Positions 59,901 through 64,000 of a stretch of 64,000 nucleotides of DNA are shown one piece after another. The position numbers and the translations under genes are program-made. Under the pieces are notes generated by a model, which was not told the DNA's origin, did no database searches, and was given only the letters and a program-made list of their open reading frames with translations. Source of the DNA: Pyxicephalus adspersus (Eukaryota; Chordata; Amphibia; Anura; Pyxicephalidae); the NCBI RefSeq assembly GCF_032062135.1, contig NC_092859.1, positions 112,513,073 through 112,577,072 on the forward strand, given 5' to 3'. Positions within the stretch are counted from its first letter, which is position 1, and each line of letters opens with the position of its first letter.

Positions 59901-62182
59901 AAGAAGATTCTTCCACACATGAAGAAATGAAAACATTGAAGCAATCTTCAGATGAGCTGGTAGAATGTCAAAAAGAGTCTGTGCTTGCTAATAATGTCAC
60001 TGGTGAGGTCAGTACCTCTAGTAGCACGTTGATAACTATTACCGCAATACCTGGTGGTTTTACCTTGTTTGAGCAGCAGCACCATGAATAATGTTGGCTT
60101 GCCTATTTCTGTGCTGCAGAATTACTATGTTAACTTTTAACATGTATATGTTAATTGTGGTTTATAAAGACAATAGCAAATATTCCAATTACATGACAAA
60201 AGGGAACAATGTAATAGTATAAACAGTTTGTGATAGCAAGGAGAACACTAAAATTCCAAGTCAACAAGAGATACTAGGTTATAGTAAATAATGGTAGGTA
60301 CAATTTCACTAACCTCCTGTTAAGAACAAGGTGGGTCCATGACTATTGATGGCACATGCTGCGAAAAATCTTACCACAGAAACAGAAAATGACAAAGATG
60401 TATTCCATTTGTAATTATTTTATAGGGGGATCTCCTTCCAAGACTCAGCTGCTATATTGAAAACATTTTCTGTAGTTGTTGTCTTATAGAAGAGATTGAC
60501 TATAGTAATAAAACTTTCCTAGGTTTCAGGGAAAAAAAGTTGCATTTTTTTATTTTTCTGCAAGGAGATTTTAAACTACTCCATACGAAATAGGAATTGT
60601 AGTTTTGTCAAAAACAAATGCATGGTTGGTGGAGAAGAGGAAAGCTAGCAATGGAGAATTATTTCCCCCCCCAAAAGCAGAGTCATTTAGGGCTATATGT
60701 TTGGCACCTCTAGAGTAGAAGACGCTTTAATGACAACAACCGGAAACTTTTGTTAAAATGATTTTATTATCTTTAGATGTAAACATTTTTGTATTTCTCA
60801 AAGTATTTTTAAGGTCAAACCATTTGCAAATGGTAAAAAAAAACTTTTTTGCCATTTTGATCTCTAAGGATTTCTATTCACTACTATACTGTAGACCAAA
60901 AACAAGTGAGAGAAATCTTTGCAATGTGGGTGAAATGACCTTAAACAGTTATCACTGAAACATGTCTACTTTGAAAAAAATCCTTTATATTTTTGTGTTT
61001 TCAATTACAATTCAAAATGTTTAGTTATATTTTTCTTACTTTAAGTTCCCATAACAGTGATCATAATGACAAGTGGGAAGCATAAATGATCTTACATAGA
61101 CACAGACAGCAATATTACTTCATCTAATGCACTTTATTCTCATCCTATTTTTATTACAGGTACAAGAAATGTTGACAGCTGGTTCTAGTTATACTCAAGA
61201 GAATGAACATTCGTATGTTAGCAAGGTAATCATGACTCTCCTATGTCTGTATAATGCACACTGATTTCACATATATTTTATACAGTCATGAGAAAAAGAA
61301 AGTACACTTTTAATTCAAAGATTTTATCTATAAGAACAACAAAATCAGCTGGTCCCAAAATTTTTAGCCATGTGTGAAAAACTGAGTGCACTCGATGATT
61401 CAATATATGGTAGAACTACCTCTAGCAGCAATACCTTAATGTAAAAATTTTCTGTAGGACTTTATCAGTTTATATCAGAATTGTGGAGGTAGTTTGGCCC
61501 GTTTTCCTTTACAACGTTACTTCAGTTCATTAAGGTTTTCAAACATTTGTTTATTCATAGCTTCCATAATGTTCTGCAACTGCCTTGATTCTTTTCCACT
61601 TGTGAAAAGTCTTTCTCTGTGCAGAATGATGGACTTCATATTGTTTGGCCTTACAACCCTCCCCAGGTTAATGGGCAGCAACATTTGCTGTTTTATGACT
61701 TCTTTGGCATTGTGTTAACACATGTAGATGCTTCAGACAAGCAAGCTGTCGAAATATCTGTGTTTATAGAGATTGTCACACTTGCTGAAGATCAGTTAAT
61801 GCACAGAAGTGCATTTGATTAAACTGAAAAAAAAATGGCAATAACTGTAAACCAGTTAAAGTGGAAAAATCCTGTTTATCTTCTGTTTGCTACTTTATAG
61901 ATTGCTGCTTTTGAGGACATGGACAAGCTTGAATTAAGCCCTAGCTCCAATGAGGCTTCAGATATTGAGGATATGGATACAAACAATGCCTGCAATTCTG
62001 ACCAAGAATCACCAGGGAAAACCAATGAGGAAGAATCACTTAGTAATGATAAGCTTCATCTGGCAGATCCCTCTGCAGAAGCTGCTGTGTCTTTATTCCA
62101 CCAGAATGATGACAGAAGCCCTGAAAATGATAGATGCCTGGGAAACGCAGTGGTCATGCAAGTTTCAGATCCTGACACTGAG
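36466..62182 (+). CDS. TASOR2: TASOR2 (FAM208B) homologue, partial: 17 internal coding exons
   Basis: Exons 36466-36582, 36933-36984, 37106-37125, 38042-38141, 39118-39218, 40705-40808, 45703-45775, 45861-45935, 46901-47629, 49241-49438, 49842-50784, 51390-51750, 53185-53451, 56275-57015, 59651-60007, 61160-61225 and 61901-62182 join without a frame break into about 1529 codons. Seen: a SPOC-like region at about residues 64-210 of the recovered chain ([48 protein letters not shown]), a lysine/arginine-rich stretch in the ninth exon, a conserved [10 protein letters not shown] block, then long Ser/Asp/Glu-rich sequence. Known: TASOR is the HUSH scaffold with MPP8 and periphilin; TASOR2 is its paralogue and is reported in an alternative HUSH complex acting in nuclear repression. 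TASOR2 is chosen over TASOR from the ASB13 neighbour. The N-terminus (pseudo-PARP domain expected) and the C-terminus are missing. Confidence 0.9.
36933..36984 (+). CDS. TASOR2: TASOR2 coding exon, 52 nt
   Basis: Codes [16 protein letters not shown]. The acceptor is TTTCGTTTAG and the donor GATAA|GTGTGT. Both phases agree with the neighbours, which fixes this short exon. Confidence 0.75.
37106..37125 (+). CDS. TASOR2: TASOR2 microexon, 20 nt
   Basis: A long T-run acceptor (ending TTAACTAG) and a CAG|GTATGA donor bound 20 bases. In phase it supplies HQLDNP, giving [18 protein letters not shown] across the three exons. Omitting it would shift the frame. Confidence 0.75.
37126..38041. other. 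TASOR2 intron after the microexon
   Basis: Holds the MITE at 37215-37643; the rest shows no feature. Confidence 0.6.
37215..37643. mobile_element. CpG-dense MITE with 33-bp terminal inverted repeats
   Basis: The left end TAAAGGTGCGTACACACTTC and the reversed right end TAAAGCTACGTACATACTTC are inverted repeats continuing through CCAATT and TATCGT. The 430-bp interior is full of ATCGTTCGT, GAACGATCG and similar words. TA borders suggest a TA target. Not coding. It lies in the TASOR2 intron after the microexon. Confidence 0.85.
38042..38141 (+). CDS. TASOR2: TASOR2 coding exon (SPOC-like region starts)
   Basis: Codes [18 protein letters not shown] and [12 protein letters not shown]. The WKGQL motif opens the SPOC-like domain, as in TASOR. 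The donor is CATTT|GTAAGT. Confidence 0.9.
38142..39117. other. TASOR2 intron, nothing recognised
   Basis: AT-rich sequence ending in the T-run acceptor of the next exon. Confidence 0.5.
39118..39218 (+). CDS. TASOR2: TASOR2 coding exon (SPOC-like region)
   Basis: Codes [20 protein letters not shown] and [13 protein letters not shown]. It parallels TASOR's segment with LPEKLDV and LKQKIP. The acceptor is AAATATAG and the donor GAAG|GTAAAT. Confidence 0.9.
39640..39720 (-). repeat. SINE tail fragment
   Basis: TGTATTTATTTAGTGCTGAC followed by TGCAGCACTTTACAAAGTCC is the reversed SINE tail seen at 63609-63680. Confidence 0.65.
40180..40325 (+). repeat. SINE copy (3' part)
   Basis: TAAGCTCTTCGGGGCAGGGT, TCATTTGCAATCCCTATTTA and GTACAGCGCTGTGTAATATG with TTGGCGCTATATAAAT, ending TAATAATA. 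It serves as the uninterrupted model for the broken copy at 19250-19840. Confidence 0.8.
40705..40808 (+). CDS. TASOR2: TASOR2 coding exon (SPOC-like region)
   Basis: Codes [19 protein letters not shown] and [15 protein letters not shown]. It ends in phase 0 at TTG|GTAAGA. Confidence 0.9.
40950..41220 (+). mobile_element. MITE family A copy (right part)
   Basis: TGACTGGCTAGGCCAGGATG with ATATAACTCATTCAGTCATG, then GTGGGTAAGTGCGTTTTATT, TTGCAGGAGGGACATGG and the end GTGGAACTGAAAGTCC match family A. Confidence 0.6.
41221..41885. other. TASOR2 intron stretch, nothing recognised
   Basis: No feature seen between the MITE at 40950-41220 and the microsatellite next to the mariner. Confidence 0.4.
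41886..41943. repeat. (GT)n/(GTAT)n/(CA)n microsatellite
   Basis: TGTGTGTGTG, TATGTATGTATGTATG and ACACACACACACAC in sequence. It abuts the left end of the mariner element. Confidence 0.9.
42010..42953 (-). pseudogene. Mariner transposase pseudogene
   Basis: Minus-strand reading gives mariner landmarks in order: [15 protein letters not shown] and [11 protein letters not shown] (helix-turn-helix and linker), [47 protein letters not shown] (first catalytic Asp), [13 protein letters not shown] (second catalytic site, where family members have QDN), and [13 protein letters not shown] (D34D end). Frame breaks occur near 42230 and 42435, and the N-terminal 25-30 residues are lost into an AT/GT repeat. 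It is dead both by frameshifts and by the Asp-to-Asn change. The left end GGGGGTGCTGAGAAGTACCT (from about 41944) is a mariner-type terminal repeat. Confidence 0.9.
43050..44970. other. TASOR2 intron stretch, nothing recognised
   Basis: AT-rich with a short (CA)n run near 44795-44815. No exon or clear element seen. Confidence 0.5.
44975..45025 (-). repeat. SINE fragment
   Basis: GAGAGGACCCTGCCCAAAAG followed by AGCTTGCACT is the reversed AAGCTC...GGGCAGGGTCCTCTCC part of the SINE at 40180. Confidence 0.6.
45225..45505 (+). mobile_element. MITE family A copy
   Basis: CCCTGTTCCTATTCC, CATCCTGGTTGGCCTGGCCA with GGATGATGTAACG, CAATACTGGCAGG, GCAGGTAAGAGTGCTTTTTG and the right end AAGTTCCGTTTTAAAG. 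Confidence 0.65.
45703..45775 (+). CDS. TASOR2: TASOR2 coding exon (SPOC-like region)
   Basis: Codes [20 protein letters not shown]. The matching TASOR segment reads LVLVKPLIDRGYLFLLSPS as I recall it. The acceptor is GTCCTTATAG and the donor AAAG|GTAAAT. Confidence 0.9.
45861..45935 (+). CDS. TASOR2: TASOR2 coding exon (end of SPOC-like region)
   Basis: Codes [20 protein letters not shown]. The LHALFLF-type end closes the SPOC-like fold. The acceptor is TCTATTTTCAG and the donor AGAG|GTAAGT. Confidence 0.9.
46278..46728. mobile_element. Probable MITE related to family A
   Basis: The left end TTAAAGCAAATCTAAACTTA and the right end GAAGTTCAATCCCTCTTTAA are inverted-like. It contains CAAACTTACCTTGTGTG, CGCCCCCATCTTCACC and GATGATGTAACGCCTGCACA. 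More diverged than other copies. Confidence 0.5.
46901..47629 (+). CDS. TASOR2: TASOR2 coding exon, 729 nt, with basic stretch
   Basis: Codes [19 protein letters not shown], then [18 protein letters not shown] and [17 protein letters not shown]. Near its end it codes [20 protein letters not shown] and NKKRKI, probable nuclear-localisation and nucleic-acid-binding stretches (inference). The donor is AGAG|GTTTGT. Confidence 0.95.
47630..49240. other. TASOR2 intron, nothing recognised
   Basis: A-rich run at 48114-48140; otherwise no feature. Confidence 0.5.
49241..49438 (+). CDS. TASOR2: TASOR2 coding exon, 198 nt
   Basis: Codes [18 protein letters not shown] through [12 protein letters not shown]. 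Low-complexity and charged; phase-consistent on both sides. Confidence 0.85.
49439..49841. other. TASOR2 intron, nothing recognised
   Basis: Short intron with a T-run before the next acceptor. Confidence 0.5.
49842..50784 (+). CDS. TASOR2: TASOR2 coding exon, 943 nt
   Basis: Open over 313 codons. Features: [32 protein letters not shown], and at the end [19 protein letters not shown] with INRALHG. The last part leads into the conserved block of the next exon. The donor is CATGG|GTAAGT. Confidence 0.95.
50785..51389. other. TASOR2 intron, nothing recognised
   Basis: No supported feature. Confidence 0.5.
51390..51750 (+). CDS. TASOR2: TASOR2 coding exon with the [10 protein letters not shown] block
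   Basis: Codes [20 protein letters not shown] followed by MALFYSKA. This block is shared with TASOR (LHGPWN..., MHMWIGLFYS, as I recall it) and is one of the best conserved parts of the middle region. Confidence 0.95.
51751..53184. other. TASOR2 intron, nothing recognised
   Basis: The open frame at 52402-52683 has no family resemblance and no splice context. Confidence 0.5.
53185..53451 (+). CDS. TASOR2: TASOR2 coding exon, 267 nt
   Basis: Codes [19 protein letters not shown], then [18 protein letters not shown] and [14 protein letters not shown]. Of two possible acceptors, TTTTATTACAG at 53184 keeps phase 0, whereas CATTAG at 53116 would hit a stop. Confidence 0.85.
53452..56274. other. 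TASOR2 intron
   Basis: Contains the palindromic MITE at 53716-53935. The remaining 2.3 kb shows no supported feature. Confidence 0.5.
53716..53935. mobile_element. Palindromic MITE family C, copy 2
   Basis: The left end AGATTTATTAAAGCTCCCCA and the right end TTGGCTTTGATAAATCAGAC are inverted. AGCAAACCCAGAATGGATCT pairs with ATTCCATTCCAGGTTTGCTT. Same family as 8571-8786. Confidence 0.8.
56275..57015 (+). CDS. TASOR2: TASOR2 coding exon, 741 nt
   Basis: Acidic and Ser-rich, e.g. [18 protein letters not shown], which resembles a short conserved TASOR2 motif. The acceptor is probably AGAAACTCAG at 56274, since a TAA lies in frame at 56260; the exact 5' end is less sure. The donor is GGAAAG|GTAACT. 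Confidence 0.8.
57016..57839. other. TASOR2 intron stretch, nothing recognised
   Basis: The open frame 57481-57747 has no splice or family support. Confidence 0.45.
57840..59165 (-). mobile_element. Degenerate Tc1-like element split by a CpG-rich MITE
   Basis: On the minus strand, [18 protein letters not shown] (about 58310-58370) resembles the Tc1 transposase motif ...VKHGGGSxMLWG, and words near 58180 resemble SPDLNLIE, both much broken. The part 58760-59165 appears to continue the same old element. Its middle is split by 58483-58744. Ends are not certain. Confidence 0.5.
58483..58744. mobile_element. CpG-rich MITE related to 37215-37643 by its end
   Basis: The right end ACGTGTGTACGTAGTTTAA resembles the TATGTACGTAGCTTTAA end of the element at 37215-37643. 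The interior has ACGACGGAGTGGCACCCTGC, GGATCGTTAGTCGTC and AATAAACGACTGGCG. Much higher in CpG than its surroundings; it interrupts the Tc1-like relic. Confidence 0.6.
59651..60007 (+). CDS. TASOR2: TASOR2 coding exon, 357 nt
   Basis: Codes [18 protein letters not shown] through ANNVTGE. The acceptor is GTTATTATAG and the donor GGTGAG|GTCAGT. Without splicing the frame runs to TAA at 60091, so a short-ended transcript is possible. Confidence 0.8.
60008..61159. other. TASOR2 intron, nothing recognised
   Basis: AATAAA occurs near 60506, about 415 bases after the read-through stop at 60091, and could serve a short-ended transcript. No other feature. Confidence 0.4.
61160..61225 (+). CDS. TASOR2: TASOR2 coding exon, 66 nt
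   Basis: Codes [20 protein letters not shown]. The acceptor is TTTTTATTACAG and the donor AGCAAG|GTAATC. Phase 0 at both ends. Confidence 0.75.
61285..61830 (-). mobile_element. Degenerate DNA-transposon-like repeat
   Basis: It begins CAGTCATGAGAAAAAGAAAG and contains TGATTCAATATATGGTAGAA and TTGCTGAAGATCAGTTAATG, words typical of a dispersed vertebrate DNA element. Minus-strand frames are broken. Family not certain. It fills most of the intron 61226-61900. Confidence 0.45.
61901..62182 (+). CDS. TASOR2: TASOR2 coding exon, 282 nt (last in window)
   Basis: Codes [20 protein letters not shown] through [10 protein letters not shown]. The acceptor is TACTTTATAG and the donor ACTGAG|GTATGT. The gene continues beyond base 64000. 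Confidence 0.85.
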
Positions 62183-63608
62183 GTATGTAAAAAAAAATGA
62201 ATTTTGCTGATTTGAGAGATTTTTATAAAGCATGTGTTGTTTTCTTAGTAGGAAAATGAAAATACTGATCCCCTCCCTTTTTTTTTTTATTTTGAACCAA
62301 ATCTATTATGGTTTTTCTAGTTTATGCATGTTCAGGTCATTCTTCTTAAGGCATGGGGAATATATGATGATGTATGCTGTTTAGACCTGTTAAAGAAACA
62401 CTATTTATTCTATGAATAAGGATATACCCATACATGAAGATTAAAAAACATAGGCAAAACTAAATAATAGTATATCCACACTTCCTCCTAATAAATGGTA
62501 GAAAGTTTTCAAATAATGAACAGCAATTTATCCTTTTCTGAAAACATATATTTAATATTATGTTCCTAATATACGACAACTGAAAGCTGTCATTGTCTAT
62601 TGCTACTGAAGTATTAGGAATTTGAATGTTTATTGTAATCATAAATCAATATTCCAAAGTATATATTTTTTATTCGATTCGTCATATTTTACCTTGGCAA
62701 TGCCCGTGTTGGGTTGGTAGACGTTGGTCAGCCACTAGCCACTAGCTACATATGAGCCAACAAATGCAGGAACGGTATTATGTTTACTTCTCTGACAGCA
62801 AGTTATAAACAGATGATTCATATCAATGAGGACCTTACTGTATTACATTGCCCATAAGTTATACGTCTCACTGCTTGTCACTGCCAGTCAGATTACAGTG
62901 AGCCTACAATGATATGAAAAGGTATGCAGTCATATATGCCAGAAGTTACAACTACATGGTTGTGCTAGGTGACTGATTCAAAGAAATAAAGCTATTGAGT
63001 TTGATGAGAACAAGAAACTTCTGTTTGAAGAGTTAAGAAGGTTCCTTGTTTTTGTTGTGACAGTTTTCTTTTAAAATGTTAGGTTAAATTGAGAATCATT
63101 TTAAAAATAACAGAAAAAGCCAAACACAAAGAATAATACATATAATATGTACCTGTTAATTGGCATGTACCCATCAAGTTTACTAAACCAAATTAGGAAG
63201 TCCTGTAGTGGTTAAGTAAAAGATCATTAAAATTCTAAGCAAAGAACAGTTGTTTGCAAGACATTAACCCATTCATAAAGGTTTTCCCCTCAACCTTACA
63301 ATGGTCAGTCAGCTGACTTGACTGATGCAGTGTGTAATCCCTGAACATTTTGACTAACTTGTCCACATATCGGGTGCAAAGAACTTTTTCAGTGTGTTAG
63401 AAAAAATCAGCAGTAAAGCTTGGTACCAAATGTTTAAATGACATAAATATTGCACGTGTTACTGAAATAGGTCTTAGACATAAGAAATGACTAAGAATTA
63501 AAAATTAAAAAAGTCTGCCTTTATGGTTCTATTTTGATGGCATCTACAGAATTGGTCTGTTTAAAAACTGGGAGATATTATTGTACCAATAGTACCCCAA
63601 TCGTTACT
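62183..63608. other. TASOR2 intron, nothing recognised
   Basis: No further exon with good splice sites was found before the SINE. Confidence 0.5.
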
Positions 63609-63951
63609 TTTTATTATTAATTATACAGTATTTATATAGCGCCATCATATTACGCAGCGCTGTACAAAGTCCATAGTTGTGTCACTAACTGTCCCTCAAA
63701 GGAGCTCACAATCTAATGTCCCTACTATAGTCATATGTCATTAATGTAGTCTAGGTCAATTTAGGAGGAAGCCAATGAACCTAACTGCATGTTTTTGGGA
63801 TGTGGGAGGAAACCGGAGTACCCGGAGGAAACCCACGCAGACACGGGGAGAACCTGCAAACTCCATGCAGATAGTGTCCTGGCTGGGATTCGAACCTAGG
63901 ACCTAGCGATGCAAAGGCCAGAGTGCTAACCCCTGAGCCACCGTGCTGCCC
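63609..63951 (-). repeat. tRNA-derived SINE, nearly full length
   Basis: On the minus strand it starts GGGCAGCACGGTGGCTCAGG and has a perfect RNA polymerase III B-box, GGTTCGAATCC (63896-63886). It continues through the core with GGGTTTCCTCCGGGTACTCC and ends with TACAGCGCTGCGTAATATG and a TAATAATAA tail. The core resembles the widespread vertebrate V-SINE/L2-type core. This copy defines the family for the truncated copies in the window. Confidence 0.9.
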
Positions 63952-64000
63952 ATACTTAATAACAAATAATGTCTGCTTGTGGTGTTTTGTTTTGTTTTCT

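Noticed and set aside
63886..63951. Possible tRNA gene
   Set aside because: It has an exact B-box but is the head of a SINE with a long core and tail; the clover-leaf is not intact.

Overview
This is vertebrate genomic DNA, most likely from a frog. The two genes have large introns, GT-AG splice sites and CpG-richer promoters. The rest is packed with old transposons of the kind common in anurans: tRNA-headed SINEs whose tail gives an AGCGCTG...TATAAAT motif, Tc1 and mariner elements, hAT and other MITEs, L1-like LINE ends and a DIRS/Ty3-like remnant. The species cannot be named from the window.

Two protein-coding genes lie head to head. On the minus strand (3634-14331) is a complete ASB13 homologue in six coding exons, 286 codons by my count: six ankyrin repeats and a C-terminal SOCS box, i.e. 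a substrate receptor for a cullin-5 ubiquitin ligase. On the plus strand, starting near a CpG-rich block at about 26.3-26.9 kb and running off the right edge, is a TASOR2 (FAM208B) homologue. I could place 17 phase-consistent internal coding exons from 36466 to 62182 (about 1529 codons), including a 20-nt microexon, a SPOC-like region, a basic nuclear-localisation stretch and the long acidic/serine-rich middle. The extreme N-terminus and the C-terminus are not resolved. As I recall, the same divergent ASB13-TASOR2 pair is found in human 10p15, which supports both calls.

Layout: 1-3633, 3' flank of ASB13; 3634-14331, ASB13; 14332-26300, repeat-filled intergenic spacer with several hAT-type MITEs and an L1-like 3' end; 26300-26900, putative TASOR2 promoter and first exon; 26975-28490, a 46-bp minisatellite broken by an 803-base assembly gap (27137-27939); 28.5-36.4 kb, long 5' intron(s) with a DIRS/Ty3-like remnant and a deleted Tc1 copy; 36.4-64 kb, TASOR2 exons and introns with a CpG-dense MITE, a dead mariner and other repeats.

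The genes do not form a pathway with one another. ASB13 acts in cytosolic or nuclear protein turnover. TASOR2 is the paralogue of the HUSH silencing subunit TASOR and acts in chromatin repression. No CRISPR, phage, operon or other prokaryotic system is present, and I saw no new biological system. The points most worth checking are the unresolved TASOR2 N-terminus, the microexon, the promoter-proximal minisatellite at the gap, and several well-preserved transposon structures.
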